From positions 1 to 12,136 of the forward strand of contig CAJUHN010000102.1 of NCBI GenBank assembly GCA_910585935.1: a DNA stretch of 12,136 nucleotides, read 5' to 3'. A program made the translations under genes and the position numbers. The notes beneath the pieces are model-generated. The model did not search any database. It was not told where the DNA came from and saw only the letters and a list, made by a program, of their open reading frames with translations. The stretch is from an uncultured Lachnospiraceae bacterium (GTDB lineage: Bacteria > Bacillota > Clostridia > Lachnospirales > Lachnospiraceae). Below are positions 1 through 6,688 of the stretch, piece by piece. Within the stretch, counting starts at the first letter, position 1, and every line of letters begins with the position of its first letter.

Positions 1-201
1 ATATAAGCTGGTTTCAGTTAAGTTAATGCATATGGGGTGAAATGGAGGGAGTGGATTTGGTGAAATGGGGGGGGATGAGTGGGAGATTGATTTTTAGGCA
101 TTTTTCACAATTTTATCTAATTGAGTTTGTAGTTATGAAGTATGGAATGTTTATGAATCTCCTTGAAAAGTAACAAATATTGGTTAATTTTAATAAAATG
201 A

Positions 202-230
202 TTGAAATTTATGTATTATTTTAGTAAAAT
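202..230 (+). promoter_or_regulatory. Sigma-A type promoter of the EF-G-like gene
   Basis: A TTGAAA -35 box (202-207) and a TAAAAT -10 box (225-230) are separated by exactly 17 bases. Transcription would start near 237, leaving a leader of about 57 bases before the ATG at 294. The surroundings are very AT-rich, so chance matches are common, but the spacing and position just ahead of a well-formed ribosome site support the call. Confidence 0.65.
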
Positions 231-277
231 AAAACTATGATGTTTTATCACGAAAACAGAAAGAAAAAATATAAGAC

Positions 278-284
278 AGGAGGT
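278..284 (+). promoter_or_regulatory. Ribosome binding site that fixes the EF-G-like start
   Basis: AGGAGGT lies 9 bases ahead of the ATG at 294. The in-frame ATG at 237 has no comparable site and would add 19 lysine-rich residues that are not part of the GTPase fold. It also coincides with the predicted transcription start, so 294 is the start I favour. Confidence 0.85.
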
Positions 285-293
285 ATTTTGGGC

Positions 294-2384
294 ATGAATA
301 TTTATACAACAAGCAAAGTTCGTAATGTAGTTCTTTTAGGTCATGGAGGCTGTGGTAAGACTACTTTAGTAGAAGCGATGGCATATGTATCTGGATTGGT
401 GAGTCGTCAGGGGAAAGTAGAGGATGGCAATACAATCAGCGATTATGATAAAGAAGAAATGAAAAGATTATTTTCCATTAATACATCTGTTGTTCCATTA
501 GAATGGGAGAATACAAAAATTAATATTTTAGATACGCCGGGATATTTCGATTTTGTAGGAGAAGTAGAAGAAGCGGTCAGTGTGGCAGATGCAGCGGTTA
601 TCGTGGTATCAGGAAAAAACGGAGTAGAAGTGGGGACGGTAAAGGCATGGGAACTCTGTGAAAAGTATAATATACCTAGAATGATGTTTGTGACAGATAT
701 GGATTTAGATAACGCTAGTTTTCGCCAAGCGCTGGAAGATATGACAGAAAAATTTGGAAAAAAGATTGCGCCTTTCCATCTGCCTATCCGTGAAAAGGAA
801 AAATTTGTGGGATTTGTCAATGTTGTAAAAATGGAAGGAAGAAAGTATACAAGCCTGACAGAATATGAAGATTTTCCGATTCCTGACTATTCCATGGAGA
901 ATTTGAAAATTGCGAGAGAAACTCTTTTAGAAGCAGTAGCAGAAACCAGCGAAGAATATATGGATCGCTATTTTGCAGGAGAGGAGTTCACAACAGATGA
1001 AATTTTAGGAGCGATTAGAGCACATGTTAGAGATGGTGGAATGATTCCCGTTCTGATAGGTTCTGGTTTAACTGGAATCGGAGCTAGAATGTTATTGCAA
1101 GGTTTGGTTCATTATATACCTTCTCCGGCTGAGAAAACGATTGCTGGGTTAGATTTAAAGAATAATGAGATCTATCAAGCTGACTATAAAGAAGATAAGG
1201 CTTTTTCTGCTAAGATTTTTAAGACTATTGCCGATCCATTTATCGGAAAATATTCTTTAATAAAAGTTTGCTCTGGTGTATTGAAATCAGATAGTCAGAT
1301 TTATAATTATGAAAAGAGTACCGAGGAGAAAATTTCCAAAGTTTATATTATGCAGGGAAAGACTCCGATTGAAGTGAAGGAACTTCATGCAGGGGATATC
1401 GGAGCAGTTGCGAAGTTATCCAATGCTACAACAGGAGATACCCTTTCTACGAAAGCCAGACCTATCAGCTATGGAAAACCGGAAATTTCTATTCCTTATA
1501 CTTATATGAGATATAAGACGAAAAATAAAGGCGATGAAGATAAAGTTTCTGGAGCATTGGCGAAATTAATGGATGAAGATTTGACACTGAAAGCAGTCAA
1601 TGATGTGGAAAATCGTCAGAGTTTACTATATGGAATAGGAGAGCAGCAGTTAGAAGTAGTAGTGAGCAAACTTTTCAGCCGTTATAAAGTTGAAATAGAA
1701 CTGAGCCGTCCAAAAGTAGCATTCCGTGAAACTATCAAAAAGAAAGTGAAAGTGCAAGGCAAACATAAAAAACAATCAGGCGGACATGGACAGTATGGAG
1801 ATGTACATATTGAATTAGAGCCATCGGGAAATTTAGAAAGTCCATATATCTTTGAAGAAAAAGTATTTGGTGGTGCAGTGCCAAGAAATTATTTCCCAGC
1901 AGTAGAAAAGGGCGTACAAGAATCTGTGATAAAAGGACCTTTGGCTGCTTATCCTGTAGTGGGTGTGAAAGTCACTTTAGTAGATGGTTCATATCATCCC
2001 GTAGATTCTTCAGAAATGGCATTTAAGACTGCTACCATGATAGCATTTAAAAAAGGTTTCCTAGAAGCCTCTCCTATTTTGTTAGAACCTATTGTTTCTG
2101 TGAAAATCAATGTGCCAGAAAAATCAACGGGTGATGTGATGGGAGATTTGAATAAACGCAGAGGCAGAGTATTAGGAATGAATTCAGGGGCGAAAGGAAG
2201 ACAAGTGATTGAAGCAGATGTGCCGATGTCAGAGATGATCGGATATTCCACAGATTTGCGTTCCATGACAGGCGGTATGGGAGAATTTTCCTATGAGTTT
2301 GCACGCTATGAACAAGCACCTTCTGATGTACAGGAAAAGGAAATTAAGGAGAGAGCGAACAAGATAGAAAAGATAGAAGAATAA
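294..2384 (+). CDS. EF-G-like translational GTPase (EF-G paralogue)
   Basis: This is a 696-aa full-length homologue of elongation factor G, the ribosomal translocase GTPase. The P-loop GHGGCGKTT is at residues 16-24, the G3 motif DTPG is at 80-83, and the remaining EF-G domains follow, including the GGHGQYGDV region of domain IV. It is a paralogue rather than canonical FusA. The usual NKxD guanine-specificity motif reads TDMD (residues 134-137), and the switch I segment reads FSINTS instead of the RGITI motif. Paralogues of this kind occur widely in Clostridia, and their exact role (translocation, recycling or a stress variant) is not settled. The gene stands alone with its own promoter and a hairpin terminator, not in a ribosomal-protein operon, which also argues against canonical fusA. 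Start chosen from the AGGAGGT site 9 bases upstream. Sure of the family, unsure of the cellular role. Confidence 0.9.
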   Translation: MNIYTTSKVRNVVLLGHGGCGKTTLVEAMAYVSGLVSRQGKVEDGNTISDYDKEEMKRLFSINTSVVPLEWENTKINILDTPGYFDFVGEVEEAVSVADAAVIVVSGKNGVEVGTVKAWELCEKYNIPRMMFVTDMDLDNASFRQALEDMTEKFGKKIAPFHLPIREKEKFVGFVNVVKMEGRKYTSLTEYEDFPIPDYSMENLKIARETLLEAVAETSEEYMDRYFAGEEFTTDEILGAIRAHVRDGGMIPVLIGSGLTGIGARMLLQGLVHYIPSPAEKTIAGLDLKNNEIYQADYKEDKAFSAKIFKTIADPFIGKYSLIKVCSGVLKSDSQIYNYEKSTEEKISKVYIMQGKTPIEVKELHAGDIGAVAKLSNATTGDTLSTKARPISYGKPEISIPYTYMRYKTKNKGDEDKVSGALAKLMDEDLTLKAVNDVENRQSLLYGIGEQQLEVVVSKLFSRYKVEIELSRPKVAFRETIKKKVKVQGKHKKQSGGHGQYGDVHIELEPSGNLESPYIFEEKVFGGAVPRNYFPAVEKGVQESVIKGPLAAYPVVGVKVTLVDGSYHPVDSSEMAFKTATMIAFKKGFLEASPILLEPIVSVKINVPEKSTGDVMGDLNKRRGRVLGMNSGAKGRQVIEADVPMSEMIGYSTDLRSMTGGMGEFSYEFARYEQAPSDVQEKEIKERANKIEKIEE

Positions 2385-2392
2385 AGGATTAT

Positions 2393-2456
2393 AAATATGC
2401 TTCTTTTTATAAGGAATAGGGTGAAATATGATATTTCTTTAAAAAGAAGCGTATTT
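2393..2456 (+). terminator. Long-stem hairpin terminator after the EF-G-like gene
   Basis: Positions 2393-2409 pair with 2440-2456 over 17 bases, all Watson-Crick except one G-U pair, enclosing a 30-base loop. The stem contains the run CTTCTTTTT, and the 3' arm ends in a U-rich stretch. It begins 9 bases after the stop codon. The long loop is unusual for an intrinsic terminator, but the position and stem length fit one. Confidence 0.65.
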
Positions 2457-2497
2457 TGTGTTGTATATGGATGAGGAAAGGGGAGTTGATGAAAGGT

Positions 2498-2658
2498 TCA
2501 AAGGTTCGCGTCAGCAAGGAAGTATTCCAACGAAACCGCGCTCTCGCTCCGTTCCAGACGTAGTGGTACTAAATTCTCGGCGCGTCACCGCACCGCTCAT
2601 TAAGTACCAACGTCTTCCAAGGGGTTTCTTTTGGAATACTTCCTTGCTGGCGCTAGTT
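2498..2658 (+). repeat. Compound hairpin repeat, copy 1
   Basis: This element of about 160 bases folds on itself. The outer arms 2508-2530 and 2631-2653 pair over 23 bases with one G-U pair. The stem continues inward, with GAAACC (2532-2537) facing GGTTTC (2623-2628). An inner stem pairs 2556-2561 and 2564-2570 with 2603-2615 around a 2-base bulge, and a short GC-rich apical hairpin caps it near 2577-2597. The core CCGCGCTCTCGCT (2536-2548) is shared with the other two copies. It is far more GC-rich than its surroundings. A 76-codon open frame runs through it, but the pairing explains the sequence better than coding does. Function is unknown: it could be a small mobile palindromic element, a 3'-UTR RNA structure, or both. 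Confidence 0.85.
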
Positions 2659-2672
2659 TATTGGCTATTCTA

Positions 2673-2772
2673 CAATGTGGTCATCTGAAGCATATCTTGG
2701 AAATTAGTATTATAAAATTGGCTCTTACTGTTATAGCTTTAGAATATGAAAACTTTTAAGTTGACCACATTG
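2673..2772. repeat. Possible 100-bp MITE-like or IS-remnant element
   Basis: An 11-base perfect inverted repeat, CAATGTGGTCA (2673-2683) and TGACCACATTG (2762-2772), bounds 78 AT-rich bases with no coding potential. The flanks GGCTATTCTA (2663-2672) and GGTTATTTTA (2773-2782) match at 8 of 10 positions, as a decayed target-site duplication might. No transposase is present. An ordinary stem-loop or chance are alternatives, so this is a tentative call. Confidence 0.4.
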
Positions 2773-2782
2773 GGTTATTTTA

Positions 2783-3030
2783 GGAAAATTAGAAAAAAGA
2801 TTGCAAGGTAAGTTGTTATGATTTAATGTAAAATAGCAAGAATTTTTTTATTTTTATTAATGATAAGATAAATTGTAAAAATGGTTCTACGATAGAGTGT
2901 GTAGAGAGAAAATGAAGGGTATCTTCCAATCGTAAAAAGATATTGCACTTCATCAGATTATTAGGCATATGGAAACAATAGATTATGAGAATAACTATCA
3001 TTACGCTTTTGTAAATTTACCGATAATACG
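2783..3030. other. AT-rich intergenic stretch with no recognisable gene
   Basis: This stretch lies between the possible MITE-like element and repeat copy 2. I find no convincing ribosome site, conserved motif or RNA gene in it. A 61-codon minus-strand open frame (2816-3001) has no Shine-Dalgarno sequence and a low-complexity hydrophobic translation, so I do not call it. It may be the eroded remains of something older. Confidence 0.6.
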
Positions 3031-3199
3031 AACTAGCACCTGCAAGCAATGAATTCCAAAAGAAGCCCCTTGGAAGACGTTGGTACTTAATGAGCAGCTT
3101 CGCAGGAAGCGAGGCTGCGAATTTAGTACCGCTACGTCTGGAACGGAGCGAGAGCGCGGCTTCGTTGGAATCATTGCTTGCAGGTGCGAACCTTTGGTC
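3031..3199 (-). repeat. Compound hairpin repeat, copy 2 (inverted)
   Basis: Read on the minus strand, this has the same plan as copy 1. It starts with GACCAAAGGTTCGC and ends with GCTAGTT. The outer arms (3036-3059 and 3165-3187) pair over 23 bases with one bulged A. Apart from the proximal TTCCAA, the outer-arm sequence differs from copy 1. The conserved core, the AGACGT/ACGTCT inner stem and the GCTCATTAAGTACC segment match copy 1. The apical hairpin (around 3095-3120) is different and larger. Where copy 1 pairs GAAACC with GGTTTC, this copy pairs GAAGCC with GGCTTC, a compensated change. It begins 27 bases after the dtd stop codon, in the same orientation as dtd, and may serve as its 3' end structure. 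Confidence 0.85.
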
Positions 3200-3225
3200 A
3201 GATATTTTTAAGCTTGTGAAAGTAA

Positions 3226-3660
3226 TCAGTCGAGAATAATGGTGAATGGACCATCATTGATGAGGGATACTTCCATATGTGCTCCAAAAGATCCATGTTG
3301 TACATTAGAAATCGTTTTTTTACATTCCTCTATAAAATATTCATAGAGCGAATTAGCTAATTCTTTAGAAGCAGCATTGACAAAACTAGGACGATTTCCT
3401 TTTTTGCAGTCGGCATATAGAGTGAATTGAGATACTACTAGGATAGAACCTTTTACATCTTGAATGGAAAGATTTATTTTATCATTTTCATCAGAAAAGA
3501 TTCGGAGATTAACTAATTTTTTCACGATACGTTGTACATCTTCTTTGGTATCGGAATCGGTTACACCTAAAAGAATAAGATATCCTTTTTCAATAGATCC
3601 TATGGTTTTTGTTTCTACTTTTACACAAGCATGAGATACACGTTGAATTACGGCACGCAT
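3226..3660 (-). CDS. dtd: D-aminoacyl-tRNA deacylase
   Basis: This 144-aa protein has the normal length for Dtd, a cytoplasmic homodimer that hydrolyses D-amino acids (classically D-Tyr) wrongly attached to tRNA. The N-terminus MRAVIQRVS, the signature SQFTLYAD (from residue 77, with KKGNRPSF following) and the C-terminal NDGPFT (135-140) are all visible. The last corresponds to the NxGPxT motif that carries the Gly-cisPro chiral-proofreading element. It has Phe where Val is common. A GTGAGG ribosome site lies 7 bases ahead of the ATG, and a TATAAT box on the minus strand (3685-3690) could be its -10, though I see no good -35. It is a single gene, convergent with the EF-G-like gene and divergent from the PRTase operon. 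No poly-U terminator follows, only repeat copy 2. Confidence 0.95.
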   Translation of the reverse strand: MRAVIQRVSHACVKVETKTIGSIEKGYLILLGVTDSDTKEDVQRIVKKLVNLRIFSDENDKINLSIQDVKGSILVVSQFTLYADCKKGNRPSFVNAASKELANSLYEYFIEECKKTISNVQHGSFGAHMEVSLINDGPFTIILD

Positions 3661-3797
3661 AAAAAAGCCTCACTTTCTTTCAATATTATATGAATGATAT
3701 AGTCTATTGTAGTATAAGAAAGGAAAGGATGCAAATGAAAAAATATAAGAATATGAGTTTTGTTAGGAAGGAAAAGGGGAATGTATGATTTATGAGG

Positions 3798-3803
3798 TAT
3801 AAT
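3798..3803 (+). promoter_or_regulatory. Possible -10 box of the PRTase operon
   Basis: TATAAT lies 35 bases before the first start codon of the operon. I find no matching -35 hexamer at 16-18 bases upstream, so this is a consensus -10 in AT-rich DNA and only weakly supported as a promoter. Confidence 0.3.
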
Positions 3804-3838
3804 TAGTAAGATAAAGGAAAATAGAAAAGGAGAGTAAT

Positions 3839-4396
3839 ATGGAAAGAGAAGAAATGGTGTTAGATGCTGTCAGAGAATTATATCAGGATTTTGATTTGGT
3901 AGTTTGTTTGGCGAAGAATAGTAATGTATTGAACATAAAAGCACAAGAACATAATTGGTTTTTAAATTATCCTATTGGTTTATGGATTTCAGATTATGAT
4001 GTGAAATTAGGAGAAGAAAGAAGGGAAATACAAAAACAATTTTTAGATATTTGGCTTCGAGAAATATCTTTAGAAGAGGCATGGGAAGAGGACTTTGGGG
4101 AGTGGAAAACAGAAGAAAAAAGGATAAAACTCTTAAAAAAATGTTATATTCCGAAATATTTATTACCTAAGAGATGGGAGTTAAGATTAAAACTTTGGGA
4201 GAAAGAGGATTTTAAAAAGGAATTCCGTTTTTATGCAGAGGGAAATCAGATGCCACAAGAGATGATAAAAAAATATGAGAGGAAATTTAAAGATGCGATT
4301 ATTCTTGAGTTAGGTGGTAGTTATGGAGGAGATCATGTATTTTTAGTAGCGATAGAAGAAATGTGTATGAGAATAGATTTTGGAATTTGGGATTAA
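3839..4396 (+). CDS. Unrecognised 185-aa protein, first gene of the PRTase operon
   Basis: I do not recognise this family. The ATG at 3839 follows an AAGGAGAG ribosome site at good spacing, and the frame stays open for 185 codons in strongly AT-rich, purine-rich coding DNA like that of the next two genes, so it is very probably real. It has no signal peptide or membrane segment. The protein is rich in charged residues and aromatic residues, with many Trp (for example DIWLREISLEEAWEEDFGEW in the middle) and a glycine-rich LGGSYGGDH segment about 20 residues from the end. It ends 22 bases before the PRTase/TRSP gene, so it is probably co-transcribed and may act with those enzymes. It could also be an unrelated lineage-specific cytosolic protein. 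Confidence 0.75.
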   Translation: MEREEMVLDAVRELYQDFDLVVCLAKNSNVLNIKAQEHNWFLNYPIGLWISDYDVKLGEERREIQKQFLDIWLREISLEEAWEEDFGEWKTEEKRIKLLKKCYIPKYLLPKRWELRLKLWEKEDFKKEFRFYAEGNQMPQEMIKKYERKFKDAIILELGGSYGGDHVFLVAIEEMCMRIDFGIWD

Positions 4397-4418
4397 AAGA
4401 GGGAGGAGATGATATCTG

Positions 4419-5525
4419 TTGCGATATTTGGAAGAGGAATTGGTGGCGATTGCAAAGAGAGAGAAGAATGTGAAGAGAAATTATTTAGTGGTAAATCGCT
4501 TACAGGGAAAGCATATTCCTGTGAAACCAGAAAAGGCATTAGAAATGTTTGATAGTTTGGCGGAGGTTGTGCTGCAAAAAATGCAAAAGAAAAAAATTCT
4601 CGTGATAGGATTTGCAGAAACGGCAACAGCGATTGGAAGTGAAGTGGCGATAAAAACAAAGAGTTTTTTTATGCAGACTACAAGAGAAGAAATAGAAGGG
4701 GTTGAGTATTTTTATTTTTCAGAGGTACATAGTCATGCGGCGGAACAGAAATTGGTCAAGACGGATTTAGATAGAATTATTTATGAAATAGAAGAGATTG
4801 TATTTGTGGAAGATGAAATTACAACAGGAAATACGATTTTAAATATTGTGAGAGAAATAAAAAGAGGATATTCGGAAAGAAAGATTTCTTTTTCTGTGGC
4901 GTCTATTTTAAATGGAATGGACGAAATGGCGATAAAAAGTTTTAAAGAAGAGAAGATTTCTTATTTTTATTTGGTCAAGACAGATCATCGGTTGTATGGA
5001 AAAAGGGCAGAGCAATTTAAAAAGACACAGGAAAGTTTTTGTTTTTCTGCTCAGGAAAAGAAACCAATACAAAAGGTTGAGTTTTTGTCAGAGTGTAATC
5101 CGCGCAGGTTGACAGATAGTTTATGCTTTTTTGATGATTGTGTGAAGGCAGCAGAACAGGTATTGCCATTTTTAAAGAAAGAAGAGAATATACTTGTTTT
5201 GGGCACGGAAGAATTTATGTTTCCGGGGCTGTGGATAGCGAGAGAGATAGAAAAGTTAGGATATGAAGTATATTTTCATGCTACAACGCGCAGTCCTATT
5301 GTTCCAAGTAAAGAAGAGGAATATCCTCTGCATCATAGATTTCAAATGAGGAGTTGTTATCAGGAAGATAGGATTACATTTCTTTATGATGTGCGAAAAT
5401 ATGATAAAGTTTTTATTGTGACAGATGCAGATTGCACAGAAAATATAGGACTTATGGATTTGGAAGAAACACTAGAGAAATGTGGAAATCATAAAATTGT
5501 AGTATTGGAGTGGAAAGAGAAGTGA
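4419..5525 (+). CDS. Phosphoribosyltransferase with C-terminal TRSP domain
   Basis: This 368-aa protein matches the PRTase_2 plus TRSP architecture of Ter-associated loci. Visible features are the N-terminal LQGKHIPVKP segment (28-37), GFAETATAIG (64-73), the SEVHSHA segment (101-107) and the PRPP-binding loop VEDEITTGNT (130-139). After a linker comes the TRSP domain with TTRSP at 289-293, the motif that names it. PRTases of this type are expected to transfer or release a ribose-5-phosphate group, but the substrate is unknown. The start is a TTG at 4419, 10 bases after AGGAG. A nearby ATG at 4409 is in a different frame and stops fitting the family. The gene follows the 185-aa gene by 22 bases and overlaps the next gene, so the three form one operon. 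Confident of the family, not of the reaction. Confidence 0.85.
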   Translation: MRYLEEELVAIAKREKNVKRNYLVVNRLQGKHIPVKPEKALEMFDSLAEVVLQKMQKKKILVIGFAETATAIGSEVAIKTKSFFMQTTREEIEGVEYFYFSEVHSHAAEQKLVKTDLDRIIYEIEEIVFVEDEITTGNTILNIVREIKRGYSERKISFSVASILNGMDEMAIKSFKEEKISYFYLVKTDHRLYGKRAEQFKKTQESFCFSAQEKKPIQKVEFLSECNPRRLTDSLCFFDDCVKAAEQVLPFLKKEENILVLGTEEFMFPGLWIAREIEKLGYEVYFHATTRSPIVPSKEEEYPLHHRFQMRSCYQEDRITFLYDVRKYDKVFIVTDADCTENIGLMDLEETLEKCGNHKIVVLEWKEK

Positions 5526-6586
5526 TGAGGAGTAGTTATAAAAAAGAAGATGTGGAAATTTTATTAAAGGATATCACAGGACTTGTACAGCCACAGTCAA
5601 CACAAGAAAGAGAGAGATTTATTCAGGCAGGAAAACACTATTGTGAAATGCTTCCGATAGAATATTCCCCCTCAGAGGTATATAGAGAAGCATATCAAAT
5701 AGCATTAGGTATGTATGCAAAGGAAACGGCAGTAGCGATTGGAGTTGTAGCAGAGAAGATTATAGAAAAAAAAGGAGAAAAGGTGGTATTAGTTTCACTC
5801 GCTAGAGCAGGAATACCGGTGGGTATATTAATAAAACACTATTTATTTTTTAAATATAAAATAGACATTCCTCATTATGCTATTTCTATTATTCGTGGGA
5901 GAGGGATAGATAAAAATGCACTACAGTATATTTTAAAAAGACATGAAGCGGAGAATATTCAATTTGTCGATGGCTGGATTGGCAAAGGAGCAATTTTAAA
6001 AGAATTAGAAAAAGAGATGGAGGGGTTTCCCAAAATTTCAGCAGAATTAGCGGTGGCAGCAGATCCAGCGAATGTGACAGAACTATGCGGAACACATGAG
6101 GATATTTTAATTCCGAGTTCTTGTTTTAATTGTACAGTTTCTGGGTTAATCAGCAGGACTTTTTTAAGAGATGATATCATAAAAGAAAATGATTTTCATG
6201 GAGCGGTTTATTATGAAGAATTGGAAAAAGAAGATATTTCGTATTCTTTTATAAAAACAATCGAAAAAGAGTTTACAAAGGAAATCGTACAGATAAAAGG
6301 AGAGAGGGAGTTCAAATTAGAAAAGCAGGGAATAGAGGAGGTGAAGGAAATTGCAGAGGAATTTTCTATCTCCGATATCAATTTCATAAAGCCGGGGATT
6401 GGAGAAACTACTAGAGTTTTATTACGAAGAGTTCCATGGAAAGTACTCATTAATGAAAACTATAAAGAGGATAGTATGATAAATCATATTTTAAGATTAG
6501 CAAAGGAAAAGAATGTGCCGATTGTCTATTATCCATTAAGAAATTATAAAGCATGTGGGATCATTCGGAAGTATATAGATGCTTAA
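5525..6586 (+). CDS. StiP/PRTase_1-family protein with PELOTA-like C-terminal domain
   Basis: This 353-aa protein is the partner PRTase of Ter-associated loci; databases often name it cysteine protease StiP family. Diagnostic segments are SLARAG (91-96), the ISIIRGRGID segment and the phosphoribosyl-binding-type loop FVDGWIGKGA (147-156). Roughly the last 90 residues, including KPGIGETTRVLLRRVPWKVL and a run up to the C-terminus, look like the PELOTA RNA-binding domain often fused to this family. I place the start at the ATG at 5525, which overlaps the upstream TGA as TGATG and suggests translational coupling. An in-frame GTG at 5510 would add five residues but has no ribosome site. Family literature proposes a role in making a nucleoside-like metabolite, and the protease label is not proven. 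The operon ends here, 15 bases before repeat copy 3. Confidence 0.85.
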   Translation: MRSSYKKEDVEILLKDITGLVQPQSTQERERFIQAGKHYCEMLPIEYSPSEVYREAYQIALGMYAKETAVAIGVVAEKIIEKKGEKVVLVSLARAGIPVGILIKHYLFFKYKIDIPHYAISIIRGRGIDKNALQYILKRHEAENIQFVDGWIGKGAILKELEKEMEGFPKISAELAVAADPANVTELCGTHEDILIPSSCFNCTVSGLISRTFLRDDIIKENDFHGAVYYEELEKEDISYSFIKTIEKEFTKEIVQIKGEREFKLEKQGIEEVKEIAEEFSISDINFIKPGIGETTRVLLRRVPWKVLINENYKEDSMINHILRLAKEKNVPIVYYPLRNYKACGIIRKYIDA

Positions 6587-6601
6587 AGGATATGGAGGTT
6601 T

Positions 6602-6688
6602 TGACTAAAGGGTCGCTTCAGAAAGACACACTTCCAACGAAGCCGCGCTCTCGCTTCGTTGGAAGTGTGTCTTTCCTCCGCTTATTTA
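6602..6688 (+). repeat. Compound hairpin repeat, copy 3 (minimal form)
   Basis: Positions 6621-6642 and 6654-6675 are a perfect 22-base inverted repeat around the 11-base loop CCGCGCTCTCG. The loop and the adjoining TTCCAACGAAG are the core shared with copies 1 and 2. The outer part of the stem has its own sequence (AAAGACACA). The inner stem and apical hairpin of the longer copies are absent, with GCTTCGTTGG closing the stem at once. The left edge TGACTAAAGGGTCGC and right edge CGCTTATTTA resemble the edges of the other copies. It begins 15 bases after the PRTase operon in sense orientation. No U-tract follows, so a classical intrinsic terminator is not obvious. Confidence 0.85.

Noticed and set aside
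42..173. 43-codon plus-strand open frame beginning ATGGAGGGAGTG
   Set aside because: The start is poorly spaced from the only G-rich site and the frame has no recognisable features. The G-rich tract could mimic a ribosome site by chance.
2458..2688. 76-codon plus-strand open frame
   Set aside because: It runs through repeat copy 1, whose sequence is explained by base pairing. It has no good ribosome site and its translation resembles no protein.
2816..3001. 61-codon minus-strand open frame with a hydrophobic translation
   Set aside because: No Shine-Dalgarno sequence precedes it, and AT-rich DNA yields such hydrophobic frames by chance.
2498..3199. CRISPR array or tRNA-like structure
   Set aside because: The copies are inverted rather than direct and there are no regularly spaced repeats or unique spacers. 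The fold is a long hairpin rather than a cloverleaf.
3735..3788. 17-codon open frame (MKKYKNMSFV...) ahead of the PRTase operon, with an AGGAAAGGA site
   Set aside because: It is very short, without attenuator structures or regulatory codon runs. The likely -10 box of the operon lies after it, so it would not be on that transcript.
6602..6688. Classical intrinsic terminator for the PRTase operon
   Set aside because: The hairpin is strong, but the bases after it (CTCCGCTTATTT) are not a U-tract, and the core sequence belongs to a dispersed repeat. A termination role remains possible but is not called.
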